Origin: Flavobacteriaceae bacterium Ap0902
GTDB lineage: Bacteria > Bacteroidota > Bacteroidia > Flavobacteriales > Weeksellaceae
Direction: 5' to 3'
Length of the DNA stretch: 64,000 bases
Assembly: GCA_009835005.1 (NCBI GenBank)
Contig: WTFG01000001.1
Coordinates: forward strand, 248,001 to 312,000
Shown: positions 10,401 through 16,074 of the stretch, in pieces
Layout: each line of letters opens with the position of its first letter
How positions within the stretch are numbered: position 1 is the first letter of the stretch
Position numbers and translations under genes: made by a program
The notes under the pieces: model-generated
Database searches by the model: none
What the model saw: the letters and a program-made list of their open reading frames with translations, nothing else
Told to the model about the DNA's origin: nothing

Positions 10401-11392
10401 GGTGGTATGGCATAGGTAAAGCTACCGTCATGGGGGCTGTGAGTGGTGCGATCAGTTTTGGTATAGGTGAGGTCGCAAAATCTGCCTCGAGCACCTTTGT
10501 AGGGCAAGCCGCCTTTCAAGCGGGAGCCCATGGTTACACAGGAGGCTTTATGAGTTTGTTAGATGGCGGTGATTTTGGTAGTGGTTTTTTAAGTGGCATG
10601 GTGGCTTCTGTAATAGGAAGTGGTATAGAAGGATTAGGTTCTTTAGGTAAGCAAACAGAAGTGTTTTTACAAGGAAAAAGTTTTGGTAGATCTGCTGTAT
10701 CCACCTTCGGCTCTAGAAACAAAGAATTATTTAAAGCTCTTATAATCGCCAGCGGAGGCGTAAGCGGAGGCATCTCCTCTACCATAGCAGGTGGTAAATT
10801 TAGCGATGGTTTTAAACAAGGTCTAATTACAAGTGGGATGAACCATGCGGTGCATGCTTTTGTAAACAGACCCATATTAGACAATTGTGATAAGTGTAAG
10901 CTAAGAGACGGAAAGTATAATGAACAGTCTTATTCTGACATCGATGTTTATAAAAGGGATGGTAATAACTACCGATCACAGAGCAAAATCTCATTATCTA
11001 ACGAGGAATTTCTTGAATTCATAATAGCTAAAAAAGATTTTCATTCTAAAATTTCTTCGAATTCAAATAAAATTAGTAATGGTATTTGGGTTGGAGGGTT
11101 TATAAGTGGTACTTTGAAAAAGTTTTTTGGTAGTACATTTGGTGCTTTTTTTGGTGGTTATCTAAAGCTCACAAGCATTAAGCATAGTGCTATAAGTTTG
11201 GATTATCAAAGTATTATTGACAGTTATACAAAATTACATGATAGTAATCCGCATAATCAAGAAGGTGTTTATATAATTAGAAATGAAATACGAAATATTA
11301 CACCTATGGGTGTAAACGGTTCTATTAATTATTATTTTTACGACATTCATACACAAATCCACTTAGGAACTGTTATTGAAAATTCTTATTAA
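4481..11392 (+). CDS. SpvB/FG-GAP/RHS polymorphic toxin, 2303 residues
   Basis: A Sec signal peptide ends near residue 22 (IICSQEV). Residues about 53-330 match the SpvB/TcaC N-terminal domain (FQPNLALAYSS, GYGWNIVGLSTITRGG). Calcium-loop FG-GAP/VCBS motifs occur near residues 482, 566, 617 and 721 (for example GDFNGDGLMD and GDYNGDGLTD). A four-cysteine stretch lies near residues 767-792. YD/RHS repeats run from about 1100 to 1830. The RHS core follows to about residue 1945 (YFDAWGN, GHEHLWGVDLIHMNGRLYD, RRFLSPD, NRYGYVLNNP). After the core come a glycine-rich hydrophobic linker, the constant box (residues 2078-2128) and a unique 175-residue tip. The tip has a hydrophobic glycine-rich segment (GIWVGGFISG, FGAFFGGY) and no recognisable enzyme motif, so pore formation is one possibility. 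In RHS proteins the repeat shell encloses the C-terminal toxin. No T9SS domain is visible. Confidence 0.9.
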   Translation: MKKIKFFLILLIFFTSKIICSQEVIQLKVDKSGYLESSSNSTSANKRGTASKDVVPTINGELNVNAQGALTYTVPIEVFKGINDFQPNLALAYSSDGGNGQAGYGWNIVGLSTITRGGKSKNIDGVYEGPRFDESDPFYLDGQRLIGFNYLPNSGVTEVYSTIKVSKINEGAYKFMVQYPDGKIAKYLKVAPRQYAVGSIVDSYGNEIEYNYVTKNNSFYIESIKYGKTTAEHIFEIRFIRKNRNHPIKAYRNGLEYINNEYITGITISSKEDGLYRKYILTHDISSLGQERLRSIDVENKEGEKLKTLKFNYSDSTANEVEYSQKNNDGFTRNAEKMGSVTMGDYFGDGEISATYILDEGNTKKLVNSKKGVIKDLGYGVKEIYTGKIRDSNGKVTKRDQLLMIDEVFDDYVNIEGSYYTSQKVIFNFLDLASNEKSSFFIKLPQGYRLERDGWCDGEGKYDKYKVRVLRSSAPRYYISGDFNGDGLMDILIHQLPQKGSKIKDPTGTYCESYDYDPLTVDIGTKSYVIEVGKLINSSEGILDISPFEYVNNGLDKNREHYQIEFDGDGFPEILQLNKETKKIDILKIDYLTKSIEKVIPEYELKDFTDKTPLIFGDYNGDGLTDFLTPKVVYELTQQNGNKNLINALEGGTSYKWHQYIATGKTFLHKERDFSTEKLAYLAPSSKYYIKEGGSFWKKLWSGPIYKYAYSDYGASSIIPIDFNNDGKTDLISFKKFGKGRFQEKLAETTVEKFNSPDEFISDREQCIRSCDAVGYPGDPGRDYCFRECYELDDTPRPRSITNKLVFIENVYDDDHDFRFLQNKEVDLNQKNISPFSFFINSQENNGLEGYTTKLVLHDILLKKDHVFTINDNNFFENRINEVDNSSGVIQQVEYVPLQNKDNSKGNQKACCNYRYNLESLDLPFPYFIHKQVPAKFMVSKINTLFDDKSITKEYKYQNAIQHLDGKGFLGFQKTYISDPYESKLVNKTYLPKDLKHPIFWTTNVYDPQLDNQLVEKRYGDLEGDYFTKSQISYKKYTHRNTPDANLWPYQYIYHTTQEVNHDRIKDITITKTHTYDLQGDLLLLSTNTDYNGEGTSITNFEYEPTWSVGQHYYNGKIKFVRNITKAYNDTFETRDEYSDFNDAGISRIHKKYGNKTNAVTSTVKYDSYGNKVSETVSAKKVSKTASASGVIELTTKYGYDDTKRFVTTITNPEGLKDSLEIDIYGKVLLEISGIDDKIKTKHTYDNWGNPLTSTAYYNTNIAKTTTLHKKSLEGGSYSLTTTTPGEPQSIVVFDKFDRKIKTKTQSINNKWTVVDTRYDVYGKKIKVSEPYFENEGSTLWNTIEYDELDRPIKQTLYTGKSITTCYTGRTVTVDDGEQKTSKTIDVFGNVINHKDLGGEINYTYYANGTLKEANYDGVVVTVKQDGWGNKIELNDPSAGKYEYEYDDLGRIVSESTPKGTTLYNYDDYGKLILETTEGENTKLSLKYYYDDITKLPSKVVGHNGKDKFTYKTNYDEYHRIIGKEEITPYFMYKTKTSFDAFQRPDILSTETLVLINGKKIETKVKNHYDENGIQTKLINQSTGQTLWEINQANSKGQTINMTYGNGYLVTQGYDDYFLPQSISHTRESKTALSIDYTFDPQKGILLSRSNHVFNKHENYEYDALHRLTKEILNGSTLQEYSYDKRGRFIYNTQIGKYKYQDTDYKIQNIGFNKDGEELLNARGFHNITYNSYKKAVNIHLSGKERIDFNYNIFKDRIAMYYGSEDKDINARPLHKYYSSDKAIEIKHNLQTGEIEVLTYLDGDPYSANVLQRNFFSRGNNSPPEIWYLHRDYQATILAITNQKGNILEQRYFDAWGNLKEYKDSTQKLVVVTDNTPIHLILDRGYTGHEHLWGVDLIHMNGRLYDAKLRRFLSPDNFIQNPYNTQNFNRYGYVLNNPLIYTDASGEFIGAVLIGAAIGLFTKAVINIATGQTWWYGIGKATVMGAVSGAISFGIGEVAKSASSTFVGQAAFQAGAHGYTGGFMSLLDGGDFGSGFLSGMVASVIGSGIEGLGSLGKQTEVFLQGKSFGRSAVSTFGSRNKELFKALIIASGGVSGGISSTIAGGKFSDGFKQGLITSGMNHAVHAFVNRPILDNCDKCKLRDGKYNEQSYSDIDVYKRDGNNYRSQSKISLSNEEFLEFIIAKKDFHSKISSNSNKISNGIWVGGFISGTLKKFFGSTFGAFFGGYLKLTSIKHSAISLDYQSIIDSYTKLHDSNPHNQEGVYIIRNEIRNITPMGVNGSINYYFYDIHTQIHLGTVIENSY
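10711..10864 (+). repeat. constant box copy 1, inside the RHS gene
   Basis: This 154-bp segment encodes LFKALIIASGGVSGGISS and continues to MNHAVHAFV, just before the variable tip of the RHS protein. The same bases recur at 15436-15589 with two mismatches and no gap by my count, and related copies lie at 14461, 16658 and 20721. It is clearly more GC-rich than its surroundings and contains the 9-mer AGCGGAGGC twice. It marks the junction between the constant body and the exchangeable toxin tip. Confidence 0.9.
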
Positions 11393-11393
11393 A

Positions 11394-11660
11394 ATGAATG
11401 CAAAAAACACTTGTATTGTGCTAAAATATATTTTGTATATCGTATGTTTTATTTCAACAATATTATATTTAGGAGATGTTTTCAATGAAAATAGTTTTTA
11501 TAGTTTTCATCTTATAGATAAATACGGCTATATATTTCTTGTACTCGTATTGATAAGTGCGAAAACTAAATTCAAAATATTCTGTATAGAATTACATATA
11601 GTTTTAGCTTACATTTTAGCAATTTATTATTTAATCGATCATTTAATTTTTTATATCTAA
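11394..11660 (+). CDS. small membrane protein, candidate immunity to main RHS tip
   Basis: The protein is 88 residues long from the ATG at 11394, two bases after the RHS stop. An in-frame TTG at 11376 would overlap the RHS gene and is less likely. It has about three hydrophobic segments (IVLKYILYIVCFISTILYL, YIFLVLVLISA and LHIVLAYILAIYYLI, residue positions roughly 9-28, 43-54 and 65-82). I do not recognise a family. The position directly behind the toxin tip and the membrane location fit an immunity protein against a toxin that acts at the inner membrane, consistent with the hydrophobic segment in the tip. This is inferred from context. Confidence 0.6.
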   Translation: MNAKNTCIVLKYILYIVCFISTILYLGDVFNENSFYSFHLIDKYGYIFLVLVLISAKTKFKIFCIELHIVLAYILAIYYLIDHLIFYI

Positions 11661-11730
11661 ATGGGTGTCATACGAGAGCAAAAAGTAATAAAAAATAGAA
11701 GTCTTTGCTATACAGTATTTTAGAAAAAGC

Positions 11731-11835
11731 AAACTATTTGGAGCCCTACAAGTAGCGGCTGGTATTACTAGCGGAGGTTTATCTTCTTCTATAGCAGGTG
11801 GCAGTTTTATGGAAGGTATGGTAAATGGAATTATA
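11731..11835 (+). repeat. constant box copy 2, divergent
   Basis: This segment encodes LFGALQVAAGITSGGLSSSIAG and then GSFMEGMVNGIISYGVN, which lines up with the RHS box (LFKALIIASGGVSGGISSTIAG, GKFSDGFKQGLITSGMN). DNA identity is much lower than between the other copies, so this is an older or differently derived copy. It is in frame with the tip that follows and is open upstream to 11692, where a stop precedes it. Confidence 0.7.
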
Positions 11836-12378
11836 TCTTATGGGGTAAACAAAGGGGTTACCTCTATATTAGATCAAAATACACGACGTGGTATTTTAGG
11901 TCTAAGACCCAAAGGGAAAGCCTATACCTATTTAACAGGTAATATCTATACTATAGAAGGAGAACTGGTTGATTTAACACAAGAAGATAGAACCCCACAT
12001 GTAAAAATACAAGGTAATGATTTTGATACTTATGCTGGTTTAATTAATGGTCTTGCATTAGGGAATAGTGTTAAAACAGAATTAATTGATTGGACAACGA
12101 AGAATGGCAAAGAATTATCTAAATTTGGGAAAAATTATTTAAAAGTCTTTAAGGGGGCAGGACATTTAGCTGGTTTTGCTGGCTTGAGTTTTAGTGCTTA
12201 CGACATGTATGAAAATGGAATGAACGTAAGTAATAGTCTGGATATGGTGATGGGTGGTGTAGGATTTATACCCGGAGGAGGCTGGATAGTAAGTGGGGGA
12301 TATTTCCTCGGAAATGAAATTACAAGATATTATACTGGTCGAAATATTGGACAACATATTGAAAATTTAAGTCAATAA
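11809..12378 (+). CDS. displaced toxin tip, glycine-rich C-terminus
   Basis: The ATG at 11809 lies inside the divergent constant box, and the same frame is open back to 11692. This is therefore the 3' end of a former RHS-type gene rather than a gene with its own leader. After the box comes a short unknown domain (GILGLRPKGKAY, TGNIYTIEGE). The C-terminal third is hydrophobic and glycine-rich (FKGAGHLAGFAGLSF, GGVGFIPGGGWIVSGG), resembling membrane-inserting toxin ends. A related C-terminal fragment is found at 13251-13478. The stop overlaps the start of the next gene (TAATG), so tip and immunity are coupled. It may be silent unless recombined onto the RHS body. The function is inferred. Confidence 0.6.
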   Translation: MEGMVNGIISYGVNKGVTSILDQNTRRGILGLRPKGKAYTYLTGNIYTIEGELVDLTQEDRTPHVKIQGNDFDTYAGLINGLALGNSVKTELIDWTTKNGKELSKFGKNYLKVFKGAGHLAGFAGLSFSAYDMYENGMNVSNSLDMVMGGVGFIPGGGWIVSGGYFLGNEITRYYTGRNIGQHIENLSQ

Positions 12379-12755
12379 TGAAAAATTTGTTTGATTATAT
12401 ATTTTATAAAATTTATTCTTTTTATGAAAAGAAAGAAAGGGATATGCCCATTTACATTTCAAGTTTGTTGTTAGCTCTTGTTATATTTTTATATATTTTA
12501 GGATTTGTAAATTCATTAGATTATTTCTTCAATCTAGAATTTACGCTTTTTCGTAAAGATATGTTATTAGCCATACCATTCATTAATTTTATTATCATTT
12601 ATGTTAGATACCGCCAAAAAAGCATCATCAGAAGAATTCAGAAAAAGTTTAGTAGTGAAACTAATAAAAGAATCAAAGGGTTTATGGTTTTGGCATTAAT
12701 ACTATTTTCAATTTTTTTGAATGTTTTTTTAGGATATTTAAAGCATAGTTATTGA
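12378..12755 (+). CDS. membrane protein, candidate immunity A
   Basis: The protein has 125 residues and three clear membrane segments: about residues 25-45 (ISSLLLALVIFLYILGF), 62-78 and 100-118. An Arg/Lys-rich cytosolic loop (RYRQKSIIRRIQKKF) lies before the last one. The layout matches the next gene (12762-13211) and the broken copy at 13990: a short Tyr/Phe-rich start, two membrane segments, a basic loop ending in an RIKGF/RKING-like turn, and a final membrane segment. The three are likely distant relatives. It overlaps the preceding tip by one base. A role in protecting against the glycine-rich tip is inferred from this linkage. Confidence 0.6.
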   Translation: MKNLFDYIFYKIYSFYEKKERDMPIYISSLLLALVIFLYILGFVNSLDYFFNLEFTLFRKDMLLAIPFINFIIIYVRYRQKSIIRRIQKKFSSETNKRIKGFMVLALILFSIFLNVFLGYLKHSY

Positions 12756-12761
12756 CCTTTT

Positions 12762-13211
12762 ATGATAAAGAAATTTTTGATATTCAATTACTATATATTT
12801 TATAGAATGGAACAATATTATGGTGATAAAATAGAAGCATTTATAGTCTATTGTAGTACTTACTTATTTCTTTTATATGCGGTTATTCTTTACTTTTTGG
12901 TGTATCATAATTTAGATATATTGCAGACGTATTTTAACTACTATGGCTATAACGTTATTACACGTAGATTTATAATTTTACCCATAGTGACTAGTCCTAT
13001 TCCTATATTCATATACTTACACTATAGATTAAATAGACAGAGAATAAATAAATTTTTTAGCGTTTTTGAAAAAGAAACCCCACAACAAAGAAAAATAAAT
13101 GGCAGGTATGTTATAATGTATGTAGTATGTGTTGTATTAATTTTTATCTTACCCGTTATATTACCTATGATTGTAGATTTGTTTTATGGAAGGTTTAAAG
13201 TGAAGTTCTAA
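12762..13211 (+). CDS. membrane protein, candidate immunity B
   Basis: The 149-residue protein starts KKFLIFNYYIFYRMEQYYGD and has hydrophobic segments near residues 28-48, 70-86 and 115-138. A basic loop with TPQQRK(I)NGRYV precedes the last segment. It has a clear paralogue at 13990-14441 that shares FNYY, QYYGD, EAFI, PQQRK.NGRYV and the identical end DLFYGRFKVKF. The last 45 bases are almost identical in the two copies, including bases after the stop. It lies seven bases after immunity A, so the pair probably forms one unit with the tip at 11809. The family is unnamed to me. The immunity role is inferred. Confidence 0.6.
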   Translation: MIKKFLIFNYYIFYRMEQYYGDKIEAFIVYCSTYLFLLYAVILYFLVYHNLDILQTYFNYYGYNVITRRFIILPIVTSPIPIFIYLHYRLNRQRINKFFSVFEKETPQQRKINGRYVIMYVVCVVLIFILPVILPMIVDLFYGRFKVKF

Positions 13212-13250
13212 ATTTGGGGGAGTATTATACTCTTTAAGGGGGCAGGAATT

Positions 13251-13478
13251 GTGGGAGGCGTTTATACTACAAGAGAGTCATATCTTAAAGTATACTCTCA
13301 ATTTCAGGAGGGAGGATTGAGTGAAGTTTTAAAAAATAGAGATATAATAGATGCCAGCGTAAGTACTGTAACCACTGGTATTCAAGGAGCAGCATTTTTA
13401 GGAATGGGTGTAAATCCCATAGTTTTATCTGGAGCCGGCATTTTGTCTATAGGATATGGAATTTATAGTTTTTTTTAG
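13251..13478 (+). CDS. toxin tip remnant, glycine-rich C-terminal end only
   Basis: A GTG-initiated frame of 75 residues starts here, but coding-like sequence extends upstream in the same frame to about 13214 (LFKGAGIVGG). It is the C-terminal end of a tip related to the one at 11809: the 17 bases at 13231-13247 are identical to 12146-12162, and both continue as a hydrophobic glycine-rich stretch (TGIQGAAFLGMGVNP, LSGAGILSIGYG). The 5' part was lost, apparently by a junction near the TCTAAATTTGGG motif also found at 12118 and 14437. It is probably a non-functional fragment. A membrane immunity candidate follows five bases later. Confidence 0.45.
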   Translation: MGGVYTTRESYLKVYSQFQEGGLSEVLKNRDIIDASVSTVTTGIQGAAFLGMGVNPIVLSGAGILSIGYGIYSFF

Positions 13479-13483
13479 ATCAA

Positions 13484-13909
13484 ATGATGAAGTTTTATTA
13501 TAAAGTATGGGTAGATATGATTATCACACTAAAAAACAATCCTAAAAATGATGGTTTTTGGAAGTTACCCTCTTTTGCTATGATGTATATTGCTATGTGG
13601 TTAGACTATATGGTTTTAAAATTTATATTAGAGAATTATATATTAGGTGTTAAATTTTATGATTTCCAAATAAATTATTTCTCAATCGAATATTTAAATA
13701 AGTTAGTTAATCTTATTTTTACTTTTGATTTTCTTCTTATAATATTAAACTATTATTTAATCTTCTATAAAAAAAGATATCTAAAACTAATTGATAAATA
13801 TGAATATTCAAATGGTAGGTTGGCAAAATGGTTTTTTTTTGGTTCTCTTTTTCTTCCATTGATTCTAATTGGAATTGCTCTTTTAAATTTTAAAATTACT
13901 GGTAGTTAG
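13484..13909 (+). CDS. membrane protein, candidate immunity C
   Basis: The 141-residue protein starts MKFYYKVWVDMI (second Met) and has four hydrophobic segments: near residues 29-48 (FAMMYIAMWLDYMVL), 50-56, 75-93 (NLIFTFDFLLIILNYYLIFY) and 115-134 (FFFGSLFLPLILIGIALL). Proteins starting in this way are, from memory, frequent behind RHS-type tips in Bacteroidota, but I cannot name a Pfam family. It follows the truncated glycine-rich tip by five bases and differs from immunities A and B. The role is inferred from position. Confidence 0.6.
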   Translation: MMKFYYKVWVDMIITLKNNPKNDGFWKLPSFAMMYIAMWLDYMVLKFILENYILGVKFYDFQINYFSIEYLNKLVNLIFTFDFLLIILNYYLIFYKKRYLKLIDKYEYSNGRLAKWFFFGSLFLPLILIGIALLNFKITGS

Positions 13910-13989
13910 TATTTAACCAATTCCTATACTTTTATCATAGGAACTACATACAGTATTTTAGAAATGGGTGGATATTTAGAATAATAAAA

Positions 13990-14441
13990 ATGTTAAGAAA
14001 ATTTATCATATTTAATTATTATAGTTATTATAGAGCAAAACAATATTATGGAGACGGACTTGAAGCATTTATAAGTTTTGGTGCGGCTTATGTTCTTGTG
14101 TTTTATTCAATTATACTATATATATATACAATATTTAATTTTTTTATATTGGATGAAGTATTTTCTTTTTCCGAACAAAATATATTCGTAAGGCGTTTAG
14201 TTATTATTCCTATAATTATAAGTCCAATATATATATATATCTTTATTTTCATTTTAAAACTCATGAAAATAAAATAAAAAGATATTTTAAAATTTTCCAA
14301 TCCGAAAAACCACAACAAAGAAAAAAGAATGGAAGGTACGTAATACTGTTCCTCATAATTATTATTGTTAATTTCTTTCTTTCAATTACGTGGCCAATGT
14401 TTATAGATTTGTTTTATGGAAGGTTTAAAGTTAAGTTCTAA
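13990..14441 (+). pseudogene. frameshifted paralogue of immunity B
   Basis: Translation from the ATG at 13990 gives MLRKFIIFNYYSYYRAKQYYGD and continues parallel to immunity B up to the PIIISPIYIY stretch, then runs into a stop at 14277. From 14241 a different frame continues the homology (KPQQRKKNGRYV) through to DLFYGRFKVKF and a stop at 14439-14441. The break lies in an (AT)7 tract at 14227-14240. Removing one AT unit restores a single frame equivalent to the full paralogue. It is either a decayed gene or one switched by repeat slippage. The truncated 95-residue product keeps the first membrane segments only. Confidence 0.8.
14227..14240. repeat. (AT)7 dinucleotide tract at the frameshift
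   Basis: Seven consecutive AT units lie exactly where the reading frame of the immunity-B paralogue changes. Six units would restore the open frame. Short dinucleotide tracts are prone to slippage, so the copy number here decides whether the full protein can be made. Confidence 0.85.
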
Positions 14442-15096
14442 ATTTGGGAAAATAAATAGCAGGTTCACACCCAACAATTTTGGAAAAAGTGATCTCTTTA
14501 AAGCAACCTTAATCGCCAGCGGAGGCGTAAGCGGAGGCATCTCCTCCACCATAGCAGGCGGTAAATTTAGCGATGGATTTAAACAAGGTCTAATTACCAG
14601 TGGGTTAAACCATGCGGCTCATGTTTTTGTAGAGGGAGGGCCTGGAGATCCGCCTAAGAAAATAACAGTAGAAGAAGCATTAATTAGATTTAGAAGAGGA
14701 GAAGGAGGTATAGTTGATATTGATATAAGTTCAATTGATTTTTCCAATGCAGACCTTACAGATCCGGTTAAAAATAAAATGGGAGAGGTGATAGCATATC
14801 GAATAAGATTAGATGGAGATCATAGATCTAATTTAAATGATGGTTTGGTTCATGGTACCATACTTGTTGAAAGGGTAAGAGACAATATTTTCAGAGCAGT
14901 TTATAGCATAGATTTGGGGTGCAGATGTGCAAATTACGATTTTGAGCAACATAACGATCAAGCGTGGTATTCAAAAAGAAACTTGTTAACTAGATATGCA
15001 AATTTTGTTCACCATTTTGATTCATATAATTTACGCTATTACTTTAATGCAAAACCTTTTACAATAAGATATAATGGGACATTCAAAATTAAATAA
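14416..15096 (+). CDS. displaced toxin tip with constant box, unknown C-terminal domain
   Basis: The ATG at 14416 lies inside the end of the preceding immunity paralogue in another frame, so it may be a chance start. The real homology to the RHS protein begins at NNFGKSDLFK (14470) and continues through the box to HVFVEGGPGDPPKK. The tip proper is about 140 residues (from ITVEEALIRFRRGEGG). It has charged conserved-looking stretches (DGDHRSNLNDGLVHGTI, CRCANYDFEQHNDQAWYS) and several His, Asp and Cys residues that could form an enzyme active site. I do not recognise the fold. The candidate immunity gene overlaps its 3' end by 23 bases, which supports a paired toxin and antidote. Confidence 0.6.
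   Translation: MEGLKLSSKFGKINSRFTPNNFGKSDLFKATLIASGGVSGGISSTIAGGKFSDGFKQGLITSGLNHAAHVFVEGGPGDPPKKITVEEALIRFRRGEGGIVDIDISSIDFSNADLTDPVKNKMGEVIAYRIRLDGDHRSNLNDGLVHGTILVERVRDNIFRAVYSIDLGCRCANYDFEQHNDQAWYSKRNLLTRYANFVHHFDSYNLRYYFNAKPFTIRYNGTFKIK
14461..14660 (+). repeat. constant box copy 3
   Basis: The box starts with the sub-type leader also seen at 16658 and 20721 (encoding FTPNNFGKSDLFK) and then follows the shared core. It extends beyond the point where the RHS copy ends: 14629-14660 encodes VEGGPGDPPKK, which is also present in copy 4. In frame with the tip that follows. Confidence 0.9.
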
Positions 15097-15400
15097 ATAC
15101 ATATATATCTTCGTTATACTTATTACCTTAATGTTATGCAAGACATGCAGGAAAAGTGAATCTGAGACCAAAAAATTCTTAGAAGAAGAATTATTGAAAT
15201 TCAGTATATCTAAAAATATAGATTTATCAATGTATAACATAGATACAGTTTTTATAAAATATCCTAAAGAAGATTATAATCAATACGAGTTGAGTTATGA
15301 AATGAAAAGCCATTCAGATACCATAGACTTAAGTGTGATTCTTTTTGATGATGATGGACAATTGTTATTTATTAAGAATGGCGGTTATTATTTTAATTAA
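15074..15400 (+). CDS. small exported protein, candidate immunity to the 14416 tip
   Basis: The 108-residue protein has one hydrophobic segment at residues 8-22 (YIYIFVILITLMLCKTC). This is either a membrane anchor or a lipoprotein signal with Cys 22 as the lipidation site. The remaining 85 residues are acidic and soluble-looking (LEEELLKFSISKNIDL, SVILFDDDGQLLFI). The start overlaps the tip gene by 23 bases. The periplasmic location suggests protection against a toxin that acts in, or passes through, the periplasm. The family is unknown to me. Confidence 0.6.
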   Translation: MGHSKLNKYIYIFVILITLMLCKTCRKSESETKKFLEEELLKFSISKNIDLSMYNIDTVFIKYPKEDYNQYELSYEMKSHSDTIDLSVILFDDDGQLLFIKNGGYYFN

Positions 15401-15435
15401 AGGGTAGTGGTTTAATTATATAAATTTTGCAAAGA

Positions 15436-15618
15436 CTCTAGAAACAAAGAATTATTTAAAGCTATTATAATCGCCAGCGGAGGCGTAAGCGGAGGCATCT
15501 CCTCCACCATAGCAGGTGGTAAATTTAGCGATGGTTTTAAACAAGGTCTAATTACAAGTGGGATGAACCATGCGGTGCATGCTTTTGTAGAGGGAGGGCC
15601 TGGAGACCCGCCTAAGAA
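15436..15618 (+). repeat. constant box copy 4, near-identical to the RHS copy
   Basis: Bases 15436-15589 match 10711-10864 with two substitutions by my alignment and no indel, and the box continues to 15618 with the EGGPGDPPKK-encoding segment shared with copy 3. The near identity implies recent duplication or gene conversion between the RHS gene and this displaced tip. Confidence 0.92.
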
Positions 15619-16072
15619 GAGAAAGATTACTCAAAAAAATTCATGGGATTTAAATGGGGATGGTAAGTTACAAAAAATTGAAGGAGATTTATGGGGAATG
15701 AATGGGGGAGGAGATATTACTGTAGACGGAAATTTAATAGATTTAGGAGAATTGAGTATAGAAGATCTTACTTTTGAAAAAGGAACAAATCGATATCTGT
15801 TGAAAACAGTTGATGCATTTACAGTTTTACCTTATGAAACTGCTTCTACTTATGGAGGAGGTTATTTTAAACTTATAAACGGTAAGTTTCAAATGCAAAG
15901 TTCTGAATACGACTATATGTATAGATTAAATTTAAATTTTAGAGATATTGGTAGAGATATCATAAATTTTATTGGAGACCCAAACATTTATTTTAATCTT
16001 TTACGCCCAAGACCTTATGGCATTCCAAGGGCCTCTATGTTTAAATCTTTTAATGTTAATATAAAATATTAA
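15563..16072 (+). CDS. displaced toxin tip with EF-hand-like calcium loops
   Basis: The ATG at 15563 is the Met inside the constant box; the frame is open back to 15416 but has no better start. This again looks like a detached 3' end of an RHS gene. After EGGPGDPPKK comes DLNGDGKLQKIEGD, which fits an EF-hand or dockerin calcium loop (D-x-N-x-D-G-x...E), followed by a second acidic loop (GGGDITVDGNLIDLG). The rest (about 95 residues, ending RPRPYGIPRASMFKSF) is not recognised. A lipoprotein immunity candidate starts three bases after its stop. Because the box is almost identical to that in the RHS gene, this tip could be exchanged onto the RHS body by homologous recombination. Confidence 0.6.
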   Translation: MNHAVHAFVEGGPGDPPKKRKITQKNSWDLNGDGKLQKIEGDLWGMNGGGDITVDGNLIDLGELSIEDLTFEKGTNRYLLKTVDAFTVLPYETASTYGGGYFKLINGKFQMQSSEYDYMYRLNLNFRDIGRDIINFIGDPNIYFNLLRPRPYGIPRASMFKSFNVNIKY

Positions 16073-16074
16073 TT

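Noticed and set aside
4481..11392. Insecticidal ABC-toxin B/C component
   Set aside because: The SpvB start fits, but there is no A component, and the downstream immunity candidates and exchangeable tips point to an inter-bacterial polymorphic toxin. It cannot be fully excluded.
11376..11393. TTG start for the first immunity candidate
   Set aside because: An ATG two bases after the RHS stop is closer to the usual pattern, and the TTG would add six residues encoded inside the RHS gene.
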